From contig JBBIHG010000004.1 in NCBI GenBank assembly GCA_037447125.1, forward strand, positions 1 to 64,000: a stretch of 64,000 bases of DNA. Reading direction: 5' to 3'. This DNA is from UBA2029 sp037447125. Its GTDB lineage: Bacteria; Chloroflexota; Anaerolineae; Aggregatilineales; Aggregatilineaceae. Positions 16,834-24,518 of this stretch are shown here, piece by piece; within the stretch, counting starts at the first letter, position 1; each line of letters starts with the position of its first letter. A program made the position numbers and the translations under genes. Below the pieces are notes generated by a model. That model was given only the letters and a program-made list of their open reading frames with translations. It searched no databases and was not told the origin of the DNA.

Positions 16834-18255
16834 ATGGAGAAACGTCTCATTGTTCGCGGGGGGATGGTTGTGACACCGGCAGAGGTCGTCGCTGCCGACG
16901 TGCTGATCGAAGGCGAGCGCATCGCCGGCCTGGTGGCGCACGGGACGGACGTGTGGGCCGGCGCGCCGGCGATAGACGCGGGCGGCTGCCTGGTCTTCCC
17001 TGGCGTGGTGGACCCCCACACGCACATTCAGCTCGACACGGGCATCTACCAGACGGCAGACGACTGGGAAGCTGGCACGCGCACGGCGGCCTTCGGCGGG
17101 GTGACGACGGTGGTGGACTTCGCCACGCAGTTCCCCGGCATGACCTTTGCTGACGCTCTGGGCCGGCGGTTGAAGGAATGCGCGCCGGCGCTGATTGACT
17201 ACGGCCTGCACATGATGGTCACCGACCTGCCGCTCGACCCGCTAGAGGCCCGGCAGCAATTGGAGGCGTTGCGCGACCAGGGCTTGCCGAGCATCAAGCT
17301 CTTCACGACCTACCGCCCCAACTATTACGCCGATGACGCGACGCTGCTGCATACGTTGCGCGCCATGCCGGACGATATGATCGCGCTGGTGCACTGCGAG
17401 AGCGACGCCCTGCTTACTGACGCGACTGCCCGCCTGGTCGGCGCGGGCCGCGCGTCCTGGGCGTTTCACGGGCAGAGCCGCCCCGCCGAAGCGGAAGTCG
17501 AAGCGATCCGCCGGGTCATGTACCTGGCCAAGATCGCCGGAAAAGCCGTCTACATCGTGCACTGCTCGACCGCCGACTCCGTGTGGCAGGTCAAGAAAGC
17601 GCACGACGCTGGCAACTGGCCACCCGTCTACTGCGAGACGTGTCCCCAGTACTTCTGGCTGGACGACACTCGCTATGCGGGGGCAAACGCCGAGCACTTC
17701 ATCCTCCAGCCGCCGCTGCGCCCCCGCGAGCACATGGTCAAGCTGGGCGAGGTCTGGCCGGTGCTCAGCGCCGTCGCGACCGATCACTGTGACTATTCGC
17801 TGGCCCAGAAGCAGGAGTTCCGTGAGTTCACGCGGACGCCAGGCGGCCTGCCCGGGCTGGAGACCTCGTTCGCCCTGACCTACACCTGCGGGGTGCACCT
17901 GCCGCACGCGGAGGGACGCTCCGCAGCGGCGCTGCCGCTCACCGAACTGGCCCGCCTGATGGCGGGAGACCCGGCGCGCATCTTCGGGCTGTACCCGCAG
18001 AAGGGAGCGATCCTGCCTGGCAGCGACGCCGATCTGCTGGTCTACGACCCGGAGCCGGAAGTGACTCTGCGTGCCGAGGACATGCACACGGTGGCCCGCT
18101 ACACGCCGTATGAAGGCATCACGGTCAAGGGACGGGTGCGGACGGTGCTCAGCCGGGGTGAGGTGCTGGTGAGCGACGGCGCGCTGCACGCTCAGGCCGG
18201 GCGCGGGCGCTTCCTGCGCGGCAAGCCCTTTGTCCCGCTGGGACGCCAAAAGTGA
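16834..18255 (+). CDS. hyuA: D-hydantoinase/dihydropyrimidinase (HyuA/YgeZ-like)
   Basis: 473 residues, the usual length. It is a cyclic amidohydrolase that opens hydantoin- or dihydropyrimidine-type rings to N-carbamoyl acids. The binuclear metal site is complete: H62 and H64 (DPHTHIQ), the carbamylated lysine K155 (PSIKLFTTY), histidines in LVHCESD and YIVHCS, and the aspartate in ATDHCDY. In anaerobic purine-degradation clusters a homologue (YgeZ/HyuA) is one of the core enzymes. Its placement next to a purine deaminase and before two carbamoyltransferases supports a ring-opening role on a purine-derived heterocycle. The exact substrate is inferred. Confidence 0.85.
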   Translation: MEKRLIVRGGMVVTPAEVVAADVLIEGERIAGLVAHGTDVWAGAPAIDAGGCLVFPGVVDPHTHIQLDTGIYQTADDWEAGTRTAAFGGVTTVVDFATQFPGMTFADALGRRLKECAPALIDYGLHMMVTDLPLDPLEARQQLEALRDQGLPSIKLFTTYRPNYYADDATLLHTLRAMPDDMIALVHCESDALLTDATARLVGAGRASWAFHGQSRPAEAEVEAIRRVMYLAKIAGKAVYIVHCSTADSVWQVKKAHDAGNWPPVYCETCPQYFWLDDTRYAGANAEHFILQPPLRPREHMVKLGEVWPVLSAVATDHCDYSLAQKQEFREFTRTPGGLPGLETSFALTYTCGVHLPHAEGRSAAALPLTELARLMAGDPARIFGLYPQKGAILPGSDADLLVYDPEPEVTLRAEDMHTVARYTPYEGITVKGRVRTVLSRGEVLVSDGALHAQAGRGRFLRGKPFVPLGRQK

Positions 18256-18258
18256 GGA

Positions 18259-18287
18259 GTGACAGCTTGTGAGTGACGTGGTATGCT
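18259..18287 (+). promoter_or_regulatory. Possible promoter before the carbamoyltransferase genes
   Basis: GTGACA (18259-18264) and TATGCT (18282-18287) are 17 bases apart, with an extended -10 TGG just before TATGCT. It lies in the 137-base gap after the hydantoinase gene and could drive the downstream carbamoyltransferases separately. Confidence 0.5.
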
Positions 18288-18392
18288 AAAGGGCTTGTCA
18301 GGGAGAGCGCTGACGGCGGTGGCTGGCACAAGCGCGTTCCCGTGAAGGACATGATCTGGCGCTGCAACAAGAGGTGAACAGGAGTTCATGCA

Positions 18393-19346
18393 ATGCGTAG
18401 TTTCATGGGTCGCGATATTCTCTCGCTGAAGGAATTCGAGAGACACGAGTATTTCCGCGTCTTTCAGGTCGCCGACGACCTCGAACCGTATGCGCGCGAC
18501 CGTCGCAACGGCGATCTGCTGACGCACAAGACGCTGGTGACGGCATTCTACCAGCCCAGCACGCGCACGCGCCTGGCGACCGAAGCCGCCATGCACCGCC
18601 TGGGCGGGCACGTGACCGGCTTCTCGGATGCCAAGATGACCCGCGCGGGCGACTTCTACCAGGAAGGCATCCAGGATACGGTCAAGATGCTGGAATACTA
18701 TGGCGACGTGATCGCCATGCGCCACTTCCAGCAGGGCGCGCCGGCAGAGGCGGCGATGCACGCCAGCGTCCCCGTGATCAACTGCGGCGATGGCTGGGGC
18801 GAGCACCCGACTCAGGTCATCACCGACCTGCTGACCATCTGGCGCGAGCGCGGCGATCTGGATGGGCTGACCTGGATTCTGATCGGCGACATGCGCATGC
18901 GCACGATGCACAGCATCAGCTACGCCCTCAGCAAGTTCGACGTGCAGGTATACGTCATTTCGCCCGATGAGATGTACTTCCTGCCGGAGTTCGAGGCTGA
19001 GGTGCGCGATATGGGCCTCAACTTCGAGCGCAAGGAGCATATCGAGCAGGTCATCGGCCAGGCTGATGTGATCTACATGGAGCCGGTTGTGCAGCCCGAC
19101 TACACCAAGGCCCGTGAGGAAGTCCGCGCGGACAAGGGCCGGACGCCCGCCAACTACCAGGTGAGCAAGAAGCTACTCTTCGAGAAGGCGCGCAAGGACG
19201 CCATCGTGCTCCATTCGCTGCCGCGCCAGGACGAGCTGTTGCAGGACGTGGACACCACGCGGCACCAGCGTTACTGGGTGGAAGCGTACAACGGCGTGCT
19301 GTCGCGCATGGCGTTGCTGGCGCTCATTCTGGGCGCGGTTGAGTAG
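18393..19346 (+). CDS. Aspartate/ornithine carbamoyltransferase-family enzyme
   Basis: 317 residues. The carbamoyl-phosphate site is complete: PSTRTR (residues 55-60) and HPTQ (H138). The second-substrate region has HSLPRQDEL where aspartate transcarbamylases usually have HPLPR-x-DEI. This is closest to aspartate carbamoyltransferase, but no pyrimidine biosynthetic gene is nearby. A YgeW-like transferase and a carbamate kinase follow directly. In this setting it may run in the phosphorolytic direction, removing a carbamoyl group from a ureido intermediate. It could still be PyrB. Start ATG is preceded by AGGAG at 8 bases. Confidence 0.75.
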   Translation: MRSFMGRDILSLKEFERHEYFRVFQVADDLEPYARDRRNGDLLTHKTLVTAFYQPSTRTRLATEAAMHRLGGHVTGFSDAKMTRAGDFYQEGIQDTVKMLEYYGDVIAMRHFQQGAPAEAAMHASVPVINCGDGWGEHPTQVITDLLTIWRERGDLDGLTWILIGDMRMRTMHSISYALSKFDVQVYVISPDEMYFLPEFEAEVRDMGLNFERKEHIEQVIGQADVIYMEPVVQPDYTKAREEVRADKGRTPANYQVSKKLLFEKARKDAIVLHSLPRQDELLQDVDTTRHQRYWVEAYNGVLSRMALLALILGAVE

Positions 19347-19359
19347 GCGAACGTGCCAG

Positions 19360-19398
19360 GAAGGTGGGCGGTCCACTGCTGGTGTGATCCCCACCTTC
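19360..19398 (+). terminator. Hairpin after first carbamoyltransferase gene
   Basis: GAAGGTGGG (19360-19368) pairs with CCCACCTTC (19390-19398), followed by TTCTGCTG. The loop is about 21 bases and the T tract is poor, so it may be a partial terminator or an RNA-processing element. Confidence 0.5.
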
Positions 19399-19454
19399 TT
19401 CTGCTGTATTGGCGTGTGTGATCGAGATCAGCAGTTCAATACGAGGGAAACAGA

Positions 19455-20432
19455 ATGCAAACATATCTGGCCGGACGTGACATGATCACGCCCGACGAAT
19501 GGACGGATGATGAGGTAAATACCATTTTCGAGGTGGCATTTGACCTCAAGCGCAAGCGCGCCCTGGGCGAGTCTCACGCCTTGCTGCGCGACAAAGTGCT
19601 GGCCATGATGTTCTTCTTTTCCAGCACGCGCACGCGCGTCAGCTTCGAGGCCGGCATGGCCCAGCTTGGCGGGCACGCGCAGTTCATCGAGAGCCGCACG
19701 ACGCAGATCGCACATGGCGACACGGCCAAGGAAATCGGCGAGATCATCGGGCGCTACTGCGATGGCATCGCCATCCGCCAGGTGGACTGGGGCGTGGGCA
19801 ATCAGTACATCCGCGACGTGGCCCAATCCAGCCGCGTGCCGGTGCTGAACATGCAGTGCGACTGGTACCACCCCTTCCAGGCGCTGGCCGACATGATGAC
19901 GGTCTTCGAGCGCTTTGGGCGCGAGGTGCGCGGCAAGACGCTCAATATGTCGTGGGCCTATGCCTCCAGCTACCAGAAGCCGCTCTCGGTGCCGCAGAGC
20001 TTGATCACCCTGGCGACGCGCTTTGGCATGAATGTGCGCCTGACACGCCCGCCGGAGTTCAAGCTGATGCCGGAGATCGAGGACCTGGCCCGCGAGAACG
20101 CCCGTAAGTCCGGTGGCAGCTTCGAGGTGCTCGACGACTTCGACGCCGGCTTCAAGGGCGCCGACGTGGTTTACCCCAAGAGCTGGGGTGCGACCCTGAC
20201 CACGACCGATATGCAGGAATCCGGCGAGATCGCCAAGAAGTACACCGACTGGATCGCCGACGAGCGACGGATGGCGCTGACCAACGATGGCATCTACATG
20301 CACTGCCTGCCCGCCGACCGCAACATCGAAGTGACCGACGCGGTGATTGACGGGCCGCAAAGCCGCGCCTACGACGAGGCGGAGAACCGCCTGCACGTCC
20401 AGAAGGCCGTGATGGCCCTGACCATGCGCTAG
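19455..20432 (+). CDS. ygeW: YgeW-like carbamoyltransferase
   Basis: 325 residues. The carbamoyl-phosphate loop is SSTRTR (56-61), with HPFQ at H139 in place of the usual HPTQ, and HCLPADR with C284. The segment around residues 170-190 (SWAYASSYQKPLSVPQ) and the ADVVYPKSWGA motif are shared with YgeW-type knotted carbamoyltransferases rather than ornithine or aspartate transcarbamylases. YgeW belongs to the anaerobic purine-degradation gene set, where it is thought to phosphorolyse a ureido group and yield carbamoyl phosphate. It is shorter than E. coli YgeW (about 396 residues as I recall). It is flanked by a second carbamoyltransferase and carbamate kinase. Start ATG has a GAGGGAAA ribosome binding site. 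Confidence 0.8.
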   Translation: MQTYLAGRDMITPDEWTDDEVNTIFEVAFDLKRKRALGESHALLRDKVLAMMFFFSSTRTRVSFEAGMAQLGGHAQFIESRTTQIAHGDTAKEIGEIIGRYCDGIAIRQVDWGVGNQYIRDVAQSSRVPVLNMQCDWYHPFQALADMMTVFERFGREVRGKTLNMSWAYASSYQKPLSVPQSLITLATRFGMNVRLTRPPEFKLMPEIEDLARENARKSGGSFEVLDDFDAGFKGADVVYPKSWGATLTTTDMQESGEIAKKYTDWIADERRMALTNDGIYMHCLPADRNIEVTDAVIDGPQSRAYDEAENRLHVQKAVMALTMR

Positions 20433-20481
20433 GCGCATGGCACGGCGGCGACTGGCTGGGTACCACACGTAAGGAATGGAC

Positions 20482-20520
20482 AAGCCGATCAACTGCGCGC
20501 GCAGGGTGATCGGCTTTCAT
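20482..20520 (+). terminator. Terminator-like hairpin after ygeW
   Basis: AAGCCGATCA (20482-20491) pairs perfectly with TGATCGGCTT (20507-20516) around a 15-base loop and is followed by TCATCTCATT. It is a good stem but a weak T tract, 50 bases after the ygeW stop and 70 before the carbamate kinase ATG. Confidence 0.6.
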
Positions 20521-20570
20521 CTCATTGATCGATCACTGGTACGAGTATTGAGTTAACGAGAGAGGACACA

Positions 20571-21524
20571 ATGCCATCTGCACGTACTGCGGTTATCGCT
20601 TTCGGCGGTAATTCTCTGATTCTGGACAAGAACAAGCCTGGCATGGAGTACCAGTGGCAGGCAGTGTACGAGACGGCCAAGCACATCGTGGACATGATTC
20701 GCGATGGCTGGCGCGTCGTCATCACGCATGGCAATGGCCCCCAGGTAGGCTTCATCCTGCGCCGCAATGAGCTGGCCAACAAGGTCGAGGGGATTCACAT
20801 GACGCCGATGGATGTCATCGGCGCGGATACCCAGGGCAGCATCGGCTACATGATGCAACAGGCGCTGGACAACCAGTTGCGGGCCGCCGGCATCCGGCGT
20901 GGCGTAGTCACCGTCGTGACGCAGGTGCTCGTTGACCGCAACGATCCGGCCTTCCAGAACCCCAACAAGCCCATCGGCGGGTTCATGACGGAAGAAGAGG
21001 GCAAGCGCTTCAGCGATGAAGGCTGGACGGTGGTTGAGGACGCAGGGCGCGGCTACCGCCGCGTGGTCGCTTCGCCCATCCCGATCGAGATCGTTGAGTT
21101 GGACGCGATCAATACCCTGGTCGAGAAAGACTTCGTGGTGATCTGCACTGGCGGCGGCGGTATCCCCGTCATCCGCGATGAAGAGGGCAACCTGAGGGGC
21201 GTGAACGCCGTCATTGACAAAGATCGCGGCACAGCGCTGCTGGCCAATGGCCTAAAGGCCGATCTCTTCCTGATCTCTACCGCTGTGGAGAAGGTGGCGC
21301 TCAATTTCGGCAAGCCCGACCAGAAGGACCTGGATGTGATGACGCTGGCTGAGGCCCGGCGCTATCTGGCCGAGGGGCACTTCAAGCCGGGCAGCATGGG
21401 GCCCAAGATTGAGGCGATCATCAATTTCCTGGAGAGCGGCGGCCCGCTGGCGATCGTCACCGACCCGGAGAACGTGGCGCGGGCGCTGCACGGCGAGACG
21501 GGCACGCGCGTCGTGCCCGCATGA
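20571..21524 (+). CDS. arcC: Carbamate kinase
   Basis: 317 residues. It converts carbamoyl phosphate and ADP to ATP, ammonia and CO2. Family motifs are AFGGNSLI at the start, VITHGNGPQVG, a nucleotide-binding VICTGGGGIPV, AVIDKDRGTALLA and FKPGSMGPKIEA near the end. It follows two carbamoyltransferases, so together they form a module that turns ureido groups into ATP, as in arginine deiminase or allantoin/purine fermentation. The counterpart in the E. coli purine cluster is YqeA. No arginine deiminase is in the window, which argues for ureido compounds as the carbamoyl source. Ribosome binding site GAGAGAGG. Confidence 0.93.
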   Translation: MPSARTAVIAFGGNSLILDKNKPGMEYQWQAVYETAKHIVDMIRDGWRVVITHGNGPQVGFILRRNELANKVEGIHMTPMDVIGADTQGSIGYMMQQALDNQLRAAGIRRGVVTVVTQVLVDRNDPAFQNPNKPIGGFMTEEEGKRFSDEGWTVVEDAGRGYRRVVASPIPIEIVELDAINTLVEKDFVVICTGGGGIPVIRDEEGNLRGVNAVIDKDRGTALLANGLKADLFLISTAVEKVALNFGKPDQKDLDVMTLAEARRYLAEGHFKPGSMGPKIEAIINFLESGGPLAIVTDPENVARALHGETGTRVVPA

Positions 21525-21613
21525 GACGGAAATCCCCCGGCGAGCGGCAGCTCGGCAGAAGGCGAACTTGGCTGATCGCTGCCCGCTGGGGGCATTCTCT
21601 AAGGGAGCTGCAG

Positions 21614-22873
21614 ATGTACGTCTCTGAACTGCGCTGCGCGATCTGCGGGCGTTCCTATGCCCCCGACCAGGTCGCCTACACGTGCCCACACTGCGGGCAG
21701 GCGGGCACGCTGGACGTGCTGTATGACTTTGAGGCGCTGCGGGCGGAGGTATCGCGCGAGGACATCGCGCGCAGCGCCGATCCCACCCTGTGGCGCTACC
21801 GTCCGCTGCTGCCGCTCCCGCTGGAGGCGGCGGTCCCGCCACTGGCGGTGGGCGGCACGCCGCTCTACGATGCGCCGCGCCTGGCGGCAGACTTGGGTCT
21901 GACTCAGGTTTGGGTCAAGGATGACGGGCGCAACCCCACCGGTTCGCTGAAAGACCGGGCGAGCGCGGTCGTTGTGGCGCGGGCGATGGCGCAGGGCATC
22001 GAGGTGGTGACGACGGCTAGCACAGGCAACGCGGCGGCGGCTCTGGCCGGTATCGCGGCCAGCGTCGGCCTGCCCGCCGTGATCTTCGTGCCGGCATCCG
22101 CCCCCGAAGCCAAGATCGCCCAATTGCTCACCTATGGCGCGCATGTGCTGTTGGTGCAGGGCAACTACGACAACGCCTTCGACTTGGCCGTGGAAGCCGC
22201 CGGGCGCTATGGCTGGTACAACCGCAACACAGGCATGAATCCATACACGGCTGAGGGCAAAAAGACCGTTGCCTACGAGATCGCCGAGCAGCTTGGCTGG
22301 CAGGCCCCGGACGTGGTCGTGCTGAGCGTGGGCGACGGCAACATCATCAGCGGCGTGCACAAGGGCTTCAGCGACCTGCTGGCTCTGGGCTGGATCGAGC
22401 GCATGCCACGTTTGATCGGCGTCCAGGCGGACGGCAGCGCGGCCTGCTATCAGGCGTGGAAGACGGGCGCGGACCCGGCGACTATGCCCCCCATCGCCTC
22501 CCACACCGTCGCCGACAGCATCGCCGCCGACCTGCCGCGCGACCGCGTGCGCGCCGTGCGTGCTGTGCGCGAGACGGGCGGGGCGTTCGTCTCCGTTCCT
22601 GACGACGCGATTCTGGCGGGCATCCCCGTGCTGGCGCGGCTGAGCGGCGTCTTCGCCGAGCCGGCGGCAGCAGCGACGTATGCAGGCGCGCGGGCGGCGC
22701 TGGCTGAGGGGCACATCCGGTCGGGCGAGCGCGTAGTGCTGCTGGTCACCGGCAATGGCTTGAAGGACATCAAGAGCGCCATGCGTGTGGCAGGGACCGG
22801 GCACCCGGTGGCACCGGACATCGCCGAGGTCGAGCAGGTGCGCCAGACATTGGGCCTGCCGACGTTCCGCTAG
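21614..22873 (+). CDS. Threonine synthase-like PLP enzyme
   Basis: 419 residues, fold-type II PLP enzyme. An N-terminal zinc ribbon has C8, C11, C24 and C27 (CAICG...CPHC), as in class I threonine synthases. The Schiff-base lysine is K113 in GSLKDRAS. The glycine loop is TASTGNAAAAL, and the C-terminal LLVTGNGLKD is typical. It could be a genuine threonine synthase. But hom or thrB are not near, and the genes around it degrade purines, so a beta-elimination role (for example on 2,3-diaminopropionate) is an alternative. ATG chosen for AAGGGAGCTG upstream and the conserved N-terminus. Confidence 0.75.
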   Translation: MYVSELRCAICGRSYAPDQVAYTCPHCGQAGTLDVLYDFEALRAEVSREDIARSADPTLWRYRPLLPLPLEAAVPPLAVGGTPLYDAPRLAADLGLTQVWVKDDGRNPTGSLKDRASAVVVARAMAQGIEVVTTASTGNAAAALAGIAASVGLPAVIFVPASAPEAKIAQLLTYGAHVLLVQGNYDNAFDLAVEAAGRYGWYNRNTGMNPYTAEGKKTVAYEIAEQLGWQAPDVVVLSVGDGNIISGVHKGFSDLLALGWIERMPRLIGVQADGSAACYQAWKTGADPATMPPIASHTVADSIAADLPRDRVRAVRAVRETGGAFVSVPDDAILAGIPVLARLSGVFAEPAAAATYAGARAALAEGHIRSGERVVLLVTGNGLKDIKSAMRVAGTGHPVAPDIAEVEQVRQTLGLPTFR

Positions 22874-22909
22874 GGCGTGGGTGCTCCGCGTTTGGGACGA
22901 GATTCTTGA

Positions 22910-22985
22910 ACCGCAGAGACGCAGAGGGCACAGAACTTCATGAGGATTTCCCCATATTTCTCCGCGCTCTCCACGTCTCTGCGGT
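22910..22985. repeat. Inverted repeat in intergenic gap
   Basis: ACCGCAGAGACG (22910-22921) and CGTCTCTGCGGT (22974-22985) are perfect 12-base inverted repeats enclosing 52 bases, with no coding capacity inside. The sequence type (CGCAGAGACGCAGAG) is familiar as a dispersed palindromic element in Chloroflexota and cyanobacteria. It may be a MITE-like or REP-like unit. Confidence 0.6.
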
Positions 22986-23052
22986 GATGTCTCTTAGCCT
23001 GGATAGTGCGCCGTCAGGGCGGGCGCAGGTCGCCACAGGGCGGCCAACCGGG

Positions 23053-23058
23053 TACAAT
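23053..23058 (+). promoter_or_regulatory. -10 element of the glycosyltransferase gene
   Basis: TACAAT, 34 bases upstream of the ATG at 23093. It matches the -10 form seen at other promoters here. The -35 region 17 bases upstream (TCGCCA) is poor. Confidence 0.4.
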
Positions 23059-23092
23059 GATGTCAGTCACGGCGCAGGGCAATGAGAGGCCT

Positions 23093-24133
23093 ATGAGCGC
23101 ACATCCGCTGATCTCTGTCGTTGCTCCGGTCTACAACGAAGAGCCGATCATTGACGAGCTGTACCGGCGTCTGGTCGAGGTGCTGGACAGCACCGGCGAG
23201 ACGTGGGAGCTGGTCATGGTCAACGATGGCAGCTTCGACGGCTCTGCTGCCAAGATGCGCGCGCTGGTCGAGCGCGATCCGCGCGTGCGGGTGGTCAACT
23301 TCGCGCGCAACTTCGGCCACCAGAACGCTGTCACCGCCGGCCTGGACCATGCGCGTGGCGACGCCGTGATCGTCATTGACGCCGATCTTCAAGACCCTCC
23401 GGAGGTGATGCTCGATCTGCTGGCCAAGTGGCGCGAGGGATACCATGTCGTCTATGCTGTCCGCTCGGAGCGCAAAGGCGAGACGTGGTTCAAGAAGCTC
23501 ACGGCCAAGCTCTTCTACCGGCTGATCTACCGCATCACTGACGTGGACATCCCGGTGGACACGGGCGACTTCCGCCTGATGGACCGGCAGGTGGTCAACG
23601 CGCTGAACGCCATGCGCGAGCACAACCGTTTCATCCGCGGGCTGACAAGCTGGATCGGCTTCCGGCAAACGGGGGTGTACTATGTCCGGCAGGAGCGCTT
23701 TGCCGGGGAGACGAAGTACCCGCTGCGCAAGATGATCCGCTTCGCGCTGGATGCCATCACCGGTTTCTCGTACTTTCCCCTCCAGGTGGCCATCTACGCC
23801 AGTCTGGTGCTGGCTTTGATCGCCGTGCTGGCTGTTCCCCTGGTGGCGGTCTTGCGCCTGACGAGCAGCAACATCCAGTTTCAGGGACAGGCGACGACGC
23901 TGGTCGTGCTGCTGCTGGTCAGCTCGTTCCAGTTGTTCTTCTTCTTCATCATGGGGCAATATGTCGCCCGTATCTACGATGAGGTGCGCCATAGGCCGTT
24001 GTATGTGGTCGCTGACCTGTGGGAGAAGGGGCCGGACGGAACGGCAGATGCGGCAATCCCTGACGGGGTGCAGGCGGAGTCAGACGATAGACCGGCGTCG
24101 GCTCCCGCCGGGCAGGCCGGGGAGTGTCGTTAG
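23093..24133 (+). CDS. Polyprenyl-phosphate glycosyltransferase, GT2 (GtrB/ArnC-like)
   Basis: 346 residues. The N-terminal GT2 domain (about 1-235) has VVAPVYNEE, a nucleotide-sugar DXD motif region VIDADLQDPPE, and VDTGDFRLMDR with RFIRGLTSWIGF, as in dolichol- or undecaprenyl-phosphate sugar transferases. Two membrane helices follow (about 225-250 and 270-300). It transfers a sugar from UDP- or GDP-sugar to a lipid phosphate at the inner membrane face. The tail of about 35 residues is low-complexity. It has its own TACAAT promoter and no evident link to the purine genes. The start follows GAGAGGCCT. Confidence 0.85.
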   Translation: MSAHPLISVVAPVYNEEPIIDELYRRLVEVLDSTGETWELVMVNDGSFDGSAAKMRALVERDPRVRVVNFARNFGHQNAVTAGLDHARGDAVIVIDADLQDPPEVMLDLLAKWREGYHVVYAVRSERKGETWFKKLTAKLFYRLIYRITDVDIPVDTGDFRLMDRQVVNALNAMREHNRFIRGLTSWIGFRQTGVYYVRQERFAGETKYPLRKMIRFALDAITGFSYFPLQVAIYASLVLALIAVLAVPLVAVLRLTSSNIQFQGQATTLVVLLLVSSFQLFFFFIMGQYVARIYDEVRHRPLYVVADLWEKGPDGTADAAIPDGVQAESDDRPASAPAGQAGECR

Positions 24134-24151
24134 CGTGGAAGGGGTGTGCTG

Positions 24152-24412
24152 GTGAGCGGGGTTGTGCCGCCGCAAGGCAGAGGGAAGGGCGAAGAGGTCG
24201 AGCGTGTGCAGGTATACCAGCGGCTCGTGCTCGAGTACGAGTCGCTGGACGAGCAGATTGACGCGCTGATCGCCCAGCATCACGGCTCCACCGAGTCCAT
24301 GCCGGATGAAGCCTACCAACGCTACCGCGAGCTGGCCAACCATCGCGACTACGTCTACAACCAGATGAAGCGCCTGGAGCGCGAGATTTTTCCGGACGAC
24401 GAAGCGCCCTGA
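24152..24412 (+). CDS. Small coiled-coil protein of unknown function
   Basis: About 86 residues. A charged helical stretch (VYQRLVLEYESLDEQIDALI) and a second (YQRYRELANHRDYVYNQMKR) suggest a two-helix coiled coil. No family was recognised. The GTG at 24152 is preferred because GGAAGGGG lies 7 bases upstream; a GTG two codons earlier is possible. It follows the glycosyltransferase by 18 bases and is probably co-transcribed. Confidence 0.55.
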   Translation: MSGVVPPQGRGKGEEVERVQVYQRLVLEYESLDEQIDALIAQHHGSTESMPDEAYQRYRELANHRDYVYNQMKRLEREIFPDDEAP

Positions 24413-24518
24413 GACCGGGTAGCCGGCGCGCAGGGCGCACGATCGGGCACGTGTGCTTGTCTGGCAGTCCTCGATGGCTGCCGCTTTCGCCTCGTTCAGT
24501 TTGACAGGAGTCCTGACT

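Noticed and set aside
21525..21613. T-box or other leader before the threonine synthase-like gene
   Set aside because: Only 89 bases and no T-box core; no specific fold seen.
22910..22985. CRISPR-like repeat
   Set aside because: A single inverted repeat with no array or spacers.
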